Notes under the pieces: generated by a model
Databases searched by the model: none
Told to the model about the DNA's origin: nothing
The model's input: the letters and a program-made list of their open reading frames with translations, nothing else
Assembly: GCA_021604585.1 (NCBI GenBank)
Contig: BQJG01000002.1
Coordinates: 62,001 to 126,000, forward strand
Direction of reading: 5' to 3'
DNA from: Hyphococcus sp.
GTDB lineage: Bacteria > Pseudomonadota > Alphaproteobacteria > Caulobacterales > Parvularculaceae
DNA length: 64,000 bases
Part shown: positions 41,509-50,674 of the stretch, one piece after another
How positions within the stretch are numbered: position 1 is the first letter of the stretch
How the letters are laid out: every line of letters starts with the position of its first letter
Translations under genes and position numbers: made by a program

Positions 41509-42510
41509 CTATCTTATGAAGTTTGCGAAGGTCAGCTGGGAAATGCGCGAGGTCGCGACATAAGACGCTTCGAGTTGGGTTTCGAGGGCTTGCAGCCGCG
41601 AGGCGGCTTCGTAAGGATCGACGGCGGTCCGCTCATTGTAAGACGCGCTCAGCGCTGTCGCTTCTGCGTCCAGCCGATCGCCGGCGGCGACCATGCGCTC
41701 TTCGGCGGCGCCGACCCGAGCGCGCATCGTGGTGATGTCATTAGCGGATTGAATCAGTCCAGCACCAGCGGAGCGAAGCGCTTCATTGCGCTCCGGCCAT
41801 GCACCTTGTTCATGGGCGACGACCAGCGTTGCGAGGTTGCGCAAGAGATCGCGCGCGGGCTGTTCGTCGGCCTTGGCGCTGTAATTGATCAGTTCGCCGT
41901 CGGAAATTTCCGTGCGCGCGGCATCGCCCGCGCCGCCTGTATAAATGTTTGTTTCAAATCCACCGCCGGGCGTGTTGAAATAAGCGTCAAGGTCGGCCTG
42001 TAGCTGTGTGTTGTCGGCTGCGCCCGCAAAAATTGCGCGAACATCGTTCAACAGCGTTTCAGAATCGGCAAGCGCCGGCTGATTGGAGGCATCGCCAGCG
42101 AACAGGCTGCGGCCTTCATAGCGGGTGTTGAAGGAAGAAATCGCGGATTCGAGTTGAAGCTCAGCCTGGGTCGCTGCAATGGAAATGCTTTGCTGATTGT
42201 TCTGGCCAATGGCGCTCAACAGATTGCCGCCGGTTTCGATCACGCCCTCTGTGGCGCGCGTCATGGCGATTTGCGCCGCGCCCGCGCGGCCAAGCGCGCG
42301 CGTCGTGGCGGTCTGCATGGCGCTGACATCGTCGATGGCCTTGCGGAGCAGGTGGGTGTCGCCCACAGCGGCGCCCAATGTTTTTTTAAGATCCGCATGA
42401 CGGCCGCTGACCAGTTCCGTCCGAGCTTCGTCGGCGCGTGCTTTGATGTCCGCCGTTGAAGCGGTCAGGCGGTTATATTGCAGCATTGTCGGAAAGCCGT
42501 AGGAACTCAT
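41509..42510 (-). CDS. flgL: Flagellar hook-associated protein 3 (FlgL)
   Basis: Hook-filament junction protein of 333 aa. It has the flagellin-type layout: an N-terminal helix region (MLQYNRLTASTADIKARADEARTELVSGR), a variable middle and a C-terminal helix region ending SYVATSRISQLTFANFIR. The family is recognised by length, the paired terminal coiled coils and its place directly after flgK (2-bp gap). It could be mistaken for flagellin, but the position and the SFNTRYEGRSLFAGDA motif (compare NTxxxGxYLFAG) fit FlgL. It is followed directly by flgI. Confidence 0.9.
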   Translation of the reverse strand: MSSYGFPTMLQYNRLTASTADIKARADEARTELVSGRHADLKKTLGAAVGDTHLLRKAIDDVSAMQTATTRALGRAGAAQIAMTRATEGVIETGGNLLSAIGQNNQQSISIAATQAELQLESAISSFNTRYEGRSLFAGDASNQPALADSETLLNDVRAIFAGAADNTQLQADLDAYFNTPGGGFETNIYTGGAGDAARTEISDGELINYSAKADEQPARDLLRNLATLVVAHEQGAWPERNEALRSAGAGLIQSANDITTMRARVGAAEERMVAAGDRLDAEATALSASYNERTAVDPYEAASRLQALETQLEASYVATSRISQLTFANFIR

Positions 42511-42512
42511 GC

Positions 42513-43982
42513 TTAAATCTCCATCAGGCGCTGGATCATTTGATCCACGGTCTGGAGCACACGGGCGTTCGCCGCATAAGCCTGCTCGATGATCAACAGG
42601 TTTTGCAATTCGCGGTCGGTATCGACGCCGGTTTCAAATTTTTCAGCTTCGTACAGCGCTTGCGATAATGCGGAGGAAGCCGTGTGCTGATCGACTGCGC
42701 TTGTGCGCGCGCCGCCGGCGAGCGACGCAAGATGCGCAGCGCTTTCCGATGCCGTTAGGCTGCCCGCGGCTTGAAGCGCGGCGTTCGTTGGGCGAGAGTC
42801 CGACATGGCGGAAATCATGGCGCGGACAAATGCATCTGAGCCTGTCGCCGCCGGGGCAACAGCGCCAATGCCGTCTCGCACGCGCCAGGTTGCGCCGCCT
42901 TGCGATGGGTCGATCGCTGCGTTAATCGCGATGCGGCCTGACAGCCCGTTCAGTGTTGAAACATCGGCATTGACGCCAGCGTCGGTGAACATGCCGGGCT
43001 CGCCGACAGCAAGCGTCGGATCAACGCTTGGATCGGCGAAGCGGCCGATGAGATCGAAAGCAAGAGCGTCAAGCGCCATCGACATTTCTGGAACCGTGTT
43101 GTCGCGGACATTAAACAGACCGGCAATGGCGCCGGATTGAGACGCGCGCGGATCGCCACCGCCGGGTGTAAGATTGACGCCGTCGACGCTCATGCCGGAG
43201 AGGGAGCCTGCGCCGCCATTGTAAGTGCGGGCCGCGTCCATGATCGGCGAAGCTGTAAACTCGACGGTGCGCGCTGTTCCGGCGAGCAGGAATACGCCTT
43301 CCGGCGTCATCAGGTCGACTTTTCCGTTGTCGCGCTGCAATTCGCGAACGGGAATCGATTCATTGACTTTGTTGATCAACTGCTGGCGCTGGTCTTCCAG
43401 GGCTGAAACGTCAGTGCCGGAAATTCTGCCGCGGCTGATCGAGGAATTGAGGTCTTCAATCTTTTGCAGCGCGTCGTTCACTTCATTGACGCGGTTGCCG
43501 ATTTCCGCATCCGCATCGTGACGGATCTGCTGATAGCTCGATGAAATCCGGTTGAACGTATTGGCGAGGTCTTGCGCGCTCGATACGACTTTTTGCTGCA
43601 GCGGCCCAGAGTCTGGTGTCTCGGCCAGCGCGCGCATGGCGGATTCAAGGTTAGCGTATTTCTGAAACAGCGAAGAGGGATCTTCCGGACCGCCAAGCAG
43701 ATTTGAAACGCGCGTCATCGCGCCGGCATTTGATCCGTTATAGGCGTCCATAGCATCGGCAATGCGGCGTTCATAAGTGACGGCAGGGCTGGTGACGCGC
43801 GATACGCCCGCAACATTGACGCCAGCGCCAACCCCCGCCGTGACGCGTTCGACAAGCGAAACGTCGCGGCGGCTATAGCCTTCGGTGAGGGCGTTGGCGA
43901 TGTTGTTGGAGGTGACGCCGGCCCGCCGCGACGCCGCAGTCAGGCCGGAACCGGCATTCAATAGCGCCTGGGAGATTGTCAT
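42513..43982 (-). CDS. flgK: Flagellar hook-associated protein 1 (FlgK)
   Basis: Junction protein between hook and filament, 489 aa. The N-terminus MTISQALLNAGSGLTAASRRAGVTSNNIANALTEGYSRRDV carries the rod/hook motif. The C-terminus ends with LQNLLIIEQAYAANARVLQTVDQMIQRLMEI, the matching helix. The central region is variable and shorter than in enterobacteria (about 547 aa). It lies between flgE and flgL on the minus strand. The start ATG at 43982 has an AAGGAGA site upstream. No chaperone gene (flgN) is visible nearby. Confidence 0.93.
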   Translation of the reverse strand: MTISQALLNAGSGLTAASRRAGVTSNNIANALTEGYSRRDVSLVERVTAGVGAGVNVAGVSRVTSPAVTYERRIADAMDAYNGSNAGAMTRVSNLLGGPEDPSSLFQKYANLESAMRALAETPDSGPLQQKVVSSAQDLANTFNRISSSYQQIRHDADAEIGNRVNEVNDALQKIEDLNSSISRGRISGTDVSALEDQRQQLINKVNESIPVRELQRDNGKVDLMTPEGVFLLAGTARTVEFTASPIMDAARTYNGGAGSLSGMSVDGVNLTPGGGDPRASQSGAIAGLFNVRDNTVPEMSMALDALAFDLIGRFADPSVDPTLAVGEPGMFTDAGVNADVSTLNGLSGRIAINAAIDPSQGGATWRVRDGIGAVAPAATGSDAFVRAMISAMSDSRPTNAALQAAGSLTASESAAHLASLAGGARTSAVDQHTASSALSQALYEAEKFETGVDTDRELQNLLIIEQAYAANARVLQTVDQMIQRLMEI

Positions 43983-44018
43983 GCCGACGTCTCCTTTTCC
44001 TACTCTACATTAAACCGT

Positions 44019-45329
44019 CTATCGGATGATGTCGGTTGTTTCCTGCAGCATCTCATCGACCGTCTGGATGATCTTGGCGTTCGATGAATAGGCGCGCTGG
44101 GTTTGAATGAGGTCCGTTAATTCGGACGCGATGTCGGTTGTCGATTCCGTCAGCGCAAAACCGATCGTCAGACCAGCAGGGCCGTCGCCAGCATCCCAGA
44201 AATAAACGTCGCCAGAGGTTTGCGTAACCTGGAAGGCTGAATTTCCAACGGCGCTTAAGCCCTTAAAGTTCGGAACGTCAGCAACAGGGATTTGATAAAT
44301 AGTGCGGCGGAAGCCTGTATCATAGACCGCCTGCAACAGGCCGCGTTCGTCAATCTCAATTGAGCTAAGATTGCCGATCGGCGCGCCATCCTTGGTCACG
44401 GAAAGCGGTGCGAAATTCGCCGACAACTGTGTCAGCGGCGAGGGCTGCCCCGGCGTGCCGATGAAAAGATCAATCGCTGCGCCTGCTGTGTTTACCGTGA
44501 CAGTGCCATCAGCAGAATTGTACGTTGCGCCTGCGCCCGCGGTGACTGAACCGAGCGAACCGCCTGCGGCGACGCTATCGTCGAAGGTGACGGTGAAGGT
44601 CGCAATGACCGTGGCCGGGTTGCCCGCCTCGTCATAGACGTTGACAGTCCACTCATTGGTTGCCGGTCCGCCAGGCGCGGGCGCGGTCGGAACGAATTCC
44701 GTGCGCAGCACTTGCGAGCGGCCAAGCGTATCAAAATATTCAATCGGCAAATCGTAAGACGTACCGGCGGCGCCGTCTTCCGTTTCAGTCGCCGGAAGGT
44801 TGACGCCGAGTTGTATGTTTTGCGTCGGCGCTGCAGCGTTCTGGTTCAGATTGACGCGTACAGGCGACAGGCCGGTGGCGCTGTCGCGCGGCGGTGATGC
44901 AACACTGCCGTTCACATCGGCTGGCCAGCCCATCAGGAACAGGCCGCTTTGCGTGCGCAAATAGCCCTGTTCGTCAGTAAAGAAGGAGCCGGTGGATGTC
45001 AGCATCAGTTCGCGGCTACCAGCAGGCTGGTTCAAGCTGCCAATGTCAGTGACGGGCAACATGCCGCGGCCGGAAATCGAAATGTCGGTGGAGTTTGCTG
45101 TCGTGACGAGCGAGCCTTGCGCGCCAGCATCACGATAGGTGAGGGCGCGAACACCGCCTGCGGAATAATCGCCCCGCGTTTGCGCCAGCACCATATCGGC
45201 GAATTCCGACTCGGCGCGTTTATATCCGTATGTCTGCGAGTTCGCGATATTGTCTGAGATGGTGCCTAGTTTGACCGCATTAACGGCTAGCCCCATCACG
45301 CCGGCGTTGAGCGATGACGAAATCCCCAT
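44019..45329 (-). CDS. flgE: Flagellar hook protein FlgE
   Basis: Building block of the flagellar hook, 436 aa. The N-terminus GISSSLNAGVMGLAVNAVKLGTISDNIANSQTYGYKRAESEF carries the ANxxTxGYK-type motif. A central D1/D2 region includes FDTLGRSQVL and PIEYFDTLG. The C-terminal helix DLIQTQRAYSSNAKIIQTVDEMLQETTDIIR is also typical. It is the first gene of the four-gene set; the promoter should lie in the 92-bp gap to motB, but no sigma-28 or sigma-54 site is convincing there. The ATG at 45329 has a GGAG site. Confidence 0.94.
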   Translation of the reverse strand: MGISSSLNAGVMGLAVNAVKLGTISDNIANSQTYGYKRAESEFADMVLAQTRGDYSAGGVRALTYRDAGAQGSLVTTANSTDISISGRGMLPVTDIGSLNQPAGSRELMLTSTGSFFTDEQGYLRTQSGLFLMGWPADVNGSVASPPRDSATGLSPVRVNLNQNAAAPTQNIQLGVNLPATETEDGAAGTSYDLPIEYFDTLGRSQVLRTEFVPTAPAPGGPATNEWTVNVYDEAGNPATVIATFTVTFDDSVAAGGSLGSVTAGAGATYNSADGTVTVNTAGAAIDLFIGTPGQPSPLTQLSANFAPLSVTKDGAPIGNLSSIEIDERGLLQAVYDTGFRRTIYQIPVADVPNFKGLSAVGNSAFQVTQTSGDVYFWDAGDGPAGLTIGFALTESTTDIASELTDLIQTQRAYSSNAKIIQTVDEMLQETTDIIR

Positions 45330-45421
45330 AACAATCTCCAGTCGATAAAAATTTTACTGCTATGGTTAGCTTTATCGCCTTCCTATTTAAGGAACCCCTA
45401 ATGAACTCGGGACTTTTACAG

Positions 45422-46321
45422 TTATTTTTTAGTCAGCAATGTAATTGCAATTCGGCGGTTTTGCGGGGCTAGCGGATCATCGGAGAAAGGTTCTGTCGCT
45501 GCCTTGCCTGTCACTTGAACAATCTGGCGCGCGCTGATGCCATTGTTCAACATCATGCGCCGCGCAGCGAGCGCACGATCCGTCGACAGTTCCCAATTCG
45601 TATAATTTGCGTTAACAGAAAAGGGACGCGAATCCGTATGTCCGACAATCGCCATGTCATTGCTGACAGTTGCGAGCACCGGACCAATGACTTTGATCAA
45701 GTCGTCGAGAATTTGAGAAGGATTGGACGAACCGATTTTGAATAAGGGTTCTGCGTCGGCGTCGACGAGTTCAATCACCAGACCATCCGGGGTCATGCGG
45801 GTGTGGATATGCTCGGATAATCCGCCATTAAGCGCGCCGATTGACGTTGCGTCGATCTGATTTTGAACATCTTCCAGGCTGGTCGCTGCTGCGCCTTCCT
45901 GATCGTCAACGCCGTCGCCGATTTTCGTATCGACTCCTTTACCCTCGGCGGGCCCTTCAAGGTCCATATCCTTGCTGTCGCCATCGTTTTCCTGAATTTT
46001 ACTTTTTGGAAACTCGGCGTCAGCGCCAGCCCCATTGCGGGCGAGGCGTTCCTCTGAAAACACGGAAGAACCGTCCAGCGCGCCGTTGCCGCCGCCGGAA
46101 ACGCGGCTGATGGGAATGGAGGGATCAAAATAGTCCGCTAGGCCCTTGCGCTGGTCTTCGGTGGTTGCGTTGAGCAGCCACATCAGCAGGAAAAACGCCA
46201 TCATCGCGGTGACGAAGTCAGCATAGGCGACTTTCCACGCGCCACCGTGATGGCCGCCTCCGGCGATCACCTTTTTTCGTTTAATGATGATTGGCGCTAC
46301 GCCTTTGGAGCCGCCAGCCAT
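45422..46321 (-). CDS. motB: Flagellar motor stator protein MotB
   Basis: Stator protein that couples proton (or sodium) flow to rotation, 299 aa. The single membrane helix carries the ion-binding Asp 35 in YADFVTAMMAFFLLMW. The C-terminal OmpA-like peptidoglycan-binding domain has VGHTDSRPFS and LSTDRALAARRMMLNNGI. A long acidic linker (residues about 80-165) separates them, longer than in E. coli MotB. The ATG at 46321 is preferred to an in-frame GTG at 46330. MotA is not in the window. It is divergent from the FliM-like gene and upstream of flgE. Confidence 0.93.
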   Translation of the reverse strand: MAGGSKGVAPIIIKRKKVIAGGGHHGGAWKVAYADFVTAMMAFFLLMWLLNATTEDQRKGLADYFDPSIPISRVSGGGNGALDGSSVFSEERLARNGAGADAEFPKSKIQENDGDSKDMDLEGPAEGKGVDTKIGDGVDDQEGAAATSLEDVQNQIDATSIGALNGGLSEHIHTRMTPDGLVIELVDADAEPLFKIGSSNPSQILDDLIKVIGPVLATVSNDMAIVGHTDSRPFSVNANYTNWELSTDRALAARRMMLNNGISARQIVQVTGKAATEPFSDDPLAPQNRRIAITLLTKK

Positions 46322-46458
46322 GAAACCCACCCGATTGCAATCGACTTGATGGGTTAACGTAAACTCCTTTCGGCGGCTTTTACGTGTTTACGCAATTTAT
46401 AGCTATTCATGATTGATAAGGAATTCGATTGTGAAAACGAGTTTGGGGCCGGGCGCCG

Positions 46459-47355
46459 ATGGGCGATGAAAATTCCAATATCCTGAAACGAAAAATGGCG
46501 GCATCGGGTCGCGATCCGGGACCGTTGCATCTTATTGCCGATCTTTCCGCACGTATGGGAAAGGAAGCGGCCGGCGCCTTTGGCGAGTATTACGGCGAAA
46601 AGTGTCAACTCGGTGAAACGCAAGCGCCGCATTTTGCACGTCTTGATGAGGCGCTGGCGCCGCACGCCTGCAAAGCGGGCATTTATCAGTTCCGGATTGG
46701 CGCCGATAAAGACTTCATTATTGTACTTGACGTGGAAACGTCGATGCGCGCGGCCGGATGGTCGCTTGCGGGCTCGCGCGATCTCCCCGATCCTCTGCCC
46801 GAAACGGTGAGTCCGATTGACCGGCGCCTCGCAAAGCGTCTTGCGGTGCGGTCGGCGGAAATGATTTTTGCAAAAGCGGATAATAGTGGCGTCATCAAGG
46901 GCGCCGCCGAACTAATCGCCAGCGGTGACGAACCGCGCCGGTTTGATTTCACGGACGATAAACAGCGCATCGTTGGCGCAACGTTTTCAATCCAGACGCT
47001 TGAATCGGAAGTGCTTGGCTCTGTCACCATTTACGCAGCGGAGCGAATTACGCTCGCCATGCGAGAGTATTACGAAAAAGCAGTTCCGGCGGCAGAGATA
47101 AAATGGAAACGCGATCTTCGTAAGTTGGCGGCGATGTCGCCAACAACATTGCGCGCTGATCTTGCCGAGCAGGAAATCACGCTTGGCATGTTGATGGGGT
47201 TGCAGCCGGGCCAGGTGATCGATCTGACATCGGCGAGCATTGACGATGTTTCGGTGCTGCCAGACGCGAAATGCGCTTCCGGCCTAAAAATGACCGGATC
47301 GCTCGGCAACCGCGATGGCGTCCGCGCCTTGCGGGTGAAGTCGATTGACTATTAA
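46459..47355 (+). CDS. FliM-like flagellar motor switch protein with SpoA domain
   Basis: A 298-aa protein that appears to be a divergent FliM. The C-terminal 70 residues match a SpoA (FliM/FliN C-ring) domain: RADLAEQEITLGMLMGLQPGQVIDLTSASIDDV. The preceding 200 residues fit the middle CheC-like domain loosely. The classic N-terminal CheY-binding EIDxLL motif is missing. It is divergent from motB by 137 bp, so the flagellar setting supports the call. The alternative is another SpoA protein such as a FliY or type III relative. The ATG at 46459 has only a weak GGGCCGGG-like site. Confidence 0.65.
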   Translation: MGDENSNILKRKMAASGRDPGPLHLIADLSARMGKEAAGAFGEYYGEKCQLGETQAPHFARLDEALAPHACKAGIYQFRIGADKDFIIVLDVETSMRAAGWSLAGSRDLPDPLPETVSPIDRRLAKRLAVRSAEMIFAKADNSGVIKGAAELIASGDEPRRFDFTDDKQRIVGATFSIQTLESEVLGSVTIYAAERITLAMREYYEKAVPAAEIKWKRDLRKLAAMSPTTLRADLAEQEITLGMLMGLQPGQVIDLTSASIDDVSVLPDAKCASGLKMTGSLGNRDGVRALRVKSIDY

Positions 47356-47461
47356 GCTGCACAATTTTCCACCCAAATTACAGTCATTTGCAGGCGTTTG
47401 ACGAGACGGGTGCAGAAGCGCAAAGTCCTGCCCACTGATTCACTTTCAGAGGGTAAAATTC

Positions 47462-49162
47462 ATGATTTTCAGACTTCCAGCCGCTGTTGCGGCGATCTCA
47501 CTTTTGGCGCTCGCGGCTTGCGGGCAGGCCGATAAGGCGCCGGCCTCCAGCGCCAGTGAGCCAGCGGCTACCGAACAGAGCGGTGAGGTAAAGCTAGCAC
47601 CGATCGACGAAGCGAAACTGCGTGAGCGCATCGCGACACTGGCTTCCGACGCGTTTGAAGGCCGTGCGCCGGCAACGCCGGGCGGCGCCAAAACACGCGA
47701 ATATCTGATCGACCAGATGAAAGAAATCGGTCTCGAGCCGGGCAATGGCGGTTCTTATGAACAACCGGTGCCGCTTGTCGAACTGACGGTCGATCCCGCC
47801 GCGTCTCATCTTTCCATTAATGGTGAAACTTTGGCGCTTGGCTCGCAAGCGGTCTACTGGACCAAGCGCGTTCAGGAAGATGTCGCCTTCGACAATAGCG
47901 ATATGGTGTTTGTCGGCTATGGCGTCGTCGCGCCGGAATATGGCTGGGACGATTATGCGGGCGTCGATGTCACGGGAAAAACAGTCGTCATTCTGGTCAA
48001 CGATCCGGGCTACGCCACGGAAGACCCGGAGCTCTTCAACGGCCGCTCAATGACTTATTACGGCCGCTGGACTTACAAATATGAAGAGGCGGCGCGTCAG
48101 GGCGCGGCGGCGGCGCTCATAATCCACCAAACCGCGCCGGCGGCTTATGGCTGGGGCGTGGTCGAAGGCAGCTGGAGCGGCGCGCAGCTTGACCTTGAAC
48201 GGCCCGATGGCGGCGCAGGACGAACCGCGCTGGAAGGGTGGATTCAAGAAGACGTTGCACGCAATCTTTTCTCGCAGGCCAATATGGATTTTGACGCCGT
48301 CACCGCATCGGCGCATGAACGCGGCTTTACAGCCCAGCCCATGACGGGTCTCACCGCCTCAGCGGTCTTGAAAAACACCATCCGCCGCAGCAATTCGGCG
48401 AATGTGGCCGGCATTCTTCCAGGAACGGAACATCCGGACGAATATGTTCTGTTTATGGGGCATTGGGATCACAACGGCGTCGGCATTCCTGACGCCGATG
48501 GCGACAATATCTGGAACGGCGCGGTGGATAACGCCACGGGAACAGCGGGCATTCTCTCCATTGCAGAATCCTTCATGGCGTCGGAAGAAAAGCCAAAGCG
48601 CTCCATCCTGTTTGTCGCGGTGACAGCAGAAGAGTCAGGGTTGCTCGGCTCTGCCTATCTTGGCGAGTCTCCGATTGTGCCGTTCGCGCAGATTGTCGGT
48701 GGCATCAATATCGACGCCATGCAGCCTGCACCCCCAGCGAAGGATTTGATCGTTGTCGGTTATGGCGCGTCAGAACTTGAAGATCTGCTGAAAACGGCGG
48801 CGGATAAGCGCGGCATGTATCTGCGGCCCGACGCAGAGCCGGAAAAAGGCTACTTCTACCGTTCCGACCATATCTCGCTCGCCAAAAAAGGCGTGCCGAT
48901 GCTCTACGCTGACGCAGGAATTGATTTTGTCGATGGCGGTGAAGAGGCTGGCCGCGCTTTCGGCGAAGACTATACGGCGAACCGTTACCACAAGCCTTCG
49001 GATGAATATTCCGATGACTGGGAGATGTCCGGCATGTTGAAAGGACTTTCCATTCTCGAAGAAGTTGGCGCAGATATGGCGTATACGGATATCTGGCCGA
49101 ACTGGTATGACGGCAACGAGTTCCGCGCGCTTCGCGATGAACAGCGGGCCGCCGCAGAATAA
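47462..49162 (+). CDS. M28 family zinc aminopeptidase lipoprotein
   Basis: A 566-aa exported metallopeptidase. The N-terminus ends in a lipobox LAAC with lipidated Cys 20, and a Ser/Ala-rich linker follows. The M28 zinc site is spread over H334-W-D336 (GHWDH), D356 in VDNATG, the E390-E391 pair in AEESG and D418 in GINIDAM. A C-terminal H in NRYHKPSDE is the final ligand. A PA-like insert is seen around residues 150-280. Start ATG 47462 follows GAGGG. A strong terminator follows. Likely role: cleaving peptides at the cell surface to feed amino acid uptake, in line with the permease gene next door. Confidence 0.92.
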   Translation: MIFRLPAAVAAISLLALAACGQADKAPASSASEPAATEQSGEVKLAPIDEAKLRERIATLASDAFEGRAPATPGGAKTREYLIDQMKEIGLEPGNGGSYEQPVPLVELTVDPAASHLSINGETLALGSQAVYWTKRVQEDVAFDNSDMVFVGYGVVAPEYGWDDYAGVDVTGKTVVILVNDPGYATEDPELFNGRSMTYYGRWTYKYEEAARQGAAAALIIHQTAPAAYGWGVVEGSWSGAQLDLERPDGGAGRTALEGWIQEDVARNLFSQANMDFDAVTASAHERGFTAQPMTGLTASAVLKNTIRRSNSANVAGILPGTEHPDEYVLFMGHWDHNGVGIPDADGDNIWNGAVDNATGTAGILSIAESFMASEEKPKRSILFVAVTAEESGLLGSAYLGESPIVPFAQIVGGINIDAMQPAPPAKDLIVVGYGASELEDLLKTAADKRGMYLRPDAEPEKGYFYRSDHISLAKKGVPMLYADAGIDFVDGGEEAGRAFGEDYTANRYHKPSDEYSDDWEMSGMLKGLSILEEVGADMAYTDIWPNWYDGNEFRALRDEQRAAAE

Positions 49163-49186
49163 TTTTCTCTAAACGGCGACGACTTG

Positions 49187-49220
49187 AAGGCCTCTTCCTG
49201 AAAAGGAAGGGGCCTTTTCA
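49187..49220 (+). terminator. Rho-independent terminator after the M28 peptidase gene
   Basis: The stem AAGGCCTCTTCC pairs with GGAAGGGGCCTT (12 pairs, one T.G) across TGAAAA and runs into TTTTC. It ends the M28 transcript 24 bp after the stop codon, so the following permease gene needs its own promoter in the remaining 84 bp. Confidence 0.9.
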
Positions 49221-49303
49221 TCATACGGATAGTCGTGGACGGCGGCAAAGGCTTGGCATAGGCTCGCGAAAGGGAAACACATTTCACGACGGGGCAATCA
49301 TCC

Positions 49304-50674
49304 ATGTCAGAGCCGCACTATAAGAAGACGCTCGGTCTGGCCGACCTGACTCTCTTCACTGTATCAGCGATTGTTCTGCTCGATACATTGGCGGCGACTT
49401 CTTCGATTGGCGTTTCGAGCGTCACCTGGTGGGCATTGCTGGCGCTCACCTTTGCGCTGCCCATTGGCCTGATCACGGCGGAGTTGGGGACAACCTATCC
49501 GGAGCAGGGCGGCATATACGCCTGGGTCCGCACGGCGTTCGGTCCGAAATGGGCGGCGCGCGCAGCCTGGGCCTATTGGATCAACACCGCCGTGTGGGTG
49601 CCGTCGATTTTTGTGCTGTTCTCCGGTTTCGCTGTTCGCCTGTTCGGGGTTGAGATTTCTCTCGCCGGACAAATCGGGATCAGCATCGCCCTGGTCTGGT
49701 TGGCGGTGATCGTCAATTGCGTCGCGCTGGAAGCTGGCAAGTGGGTGCCGAATACGGGCGCGATGTTCAAGATGGTTGTGTTCGGCACGATCATCTTTGG
49801 TGGGATAGGCTATGGCCTGACGCACGGTTTCGCCAACACCTTTCCGGCTCAAGACCTAGCTCCGAAATGGTCGGATAGCTTGCGTTACCTCCCGGCGATC
49901 ATTTACGGCATGCTGGGTTTTGAGCTGGTAAGCGCAGGCGGGGCCGAAGTCTCAAACCCGAAACGCGACATTCCCACCTCAATTTTGCTTTCTGGCCTCG
50001 TCATTATTGCGCTCTACATTCTGGGCACGATTGGCGTGCTTGCCGTGCTGCCGTCGGGCGACATCAATCTGGTTGAGGGACTGATTGATGTGTTTCACCT
50101 GTTGTTCGGCACCGAACCCTTGGGCCAGGCGATAGTCATGCTGCTCGGTCTGGCGACGCTCTACACTTTTTTTTCCAGCGGCGTTACCTGGGCATTGGGG
50201 TGCAACCGCGCATCGGCCCAAGCAGCGGCGGAAGGCCAGCTGCCGGGGTTCTTCGGCATCCTCAACAAAACCCACGGCGCGCCGGTTGGCTCTGCGATCT
50301 CTATGGGCGTAGTCTGCACCTTGATGCTGCTTGTCTATGGCCGCATTGCGACGTCGAATGAAGACTTGTTCTGGGCGTTGTTCGCGTTCAGCGCGGTTAT
50401 CTTTCTGGCGCCGTATGTCGGCATGGTGCTGGCGTTCCAGCGCATGCGCAAAATTGATCCGGCGCGGGAGCGTCCATTCAAGGCGCCGTTTGCGGGTCTG
50501 TTGACTGTGTTGTGCTTGGCAGGTTTGTTTGGCGCCATCGCACTGTTGTTTTATGTGCCGGGCGATGGCTTTCAATGGGAGACGATTGTCGGCGTGCTTG
50601 GAGCATTGGTGTTAGGTGAAGTGCTGATCGGCGTCGCTGGACTACGGCGTGATATCCCAAAGCCAGCAGTCTAG
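49304..50674 (+). CDS. APC family amino acid/amine permease
   Basis: Twelve-helix APC-superfamily transporter of 456 aa. The N-terminus has GLADLTLFTVSAIVLLDTLAA and a TM1 region with SSIGVS. PEQGGIYAWVRTAFGPKWAARAAWAYWINTAVWVPS follows, and then regular hydrophobic segments to the end. It carries amino acids or amines inward by coupling to protons. It overlaps the stop of the convergent PuuB-like oxidase gene by 4 bp (CTAG), and the amine-degradation operon lies beyond, so a polyamine or related amine is a plausible substrate. No direct evidence for substrate exists here. Confidence 0.85.
   Translation: MSEPHYKKTLGLADLTLFTVSAIVLLDTLAATSSIGVSSVTWWALLALTFALPIGLITAELGTTYPEQGGIYAWVRTAFGPKWAARAAWAYWINTAVWVPSIFVLFSGFAVRLFGVEISLAGQIGISIALVWLAVIVNCVALEAGKWVPNTGAMFKMVVFGTIIFGGIGYGLTHGFANTFPAQDLAPKWSDSLRYLPAIIYGMLGFELVSAGGAEVSNPKRDIPTSILLSGLVIIALYILGTIGVLAVLPSGDINLVEGLIDVFHLLFGTEPLGQAIVMLLGLATLYTFFSSGVTWALGCNRASAQAAAEGQLPGFFGILNKTHGAPVGSAISMGVVCTLMLLVYGRIATSNEDLFWALFAFSAVIFLAPYVGMVLAFQRMRKIDPARERPFKAPFAGLLTVLCLAGLFGAIALLFYVPGDGFQWETIVGVLGALVLGEVLIGVAGLRRDIPKPAV

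Noticed and set aside
40619..41563. Plus-strand frame of 314 codons opposite flgI
   Set aside because: Composition is Arg/Ala/His-rich and the true gene, flgI, has a signal peptide and family motifs. The same applies to frames at 50737-51753 and 53349-54275.
45330..45421. A sigma-28 promoter for flgE, suggested by GGCGATAA on the minus strand
   Set aside because: The matching TAAA box at the right distance is missing, so the site cannot be supported.
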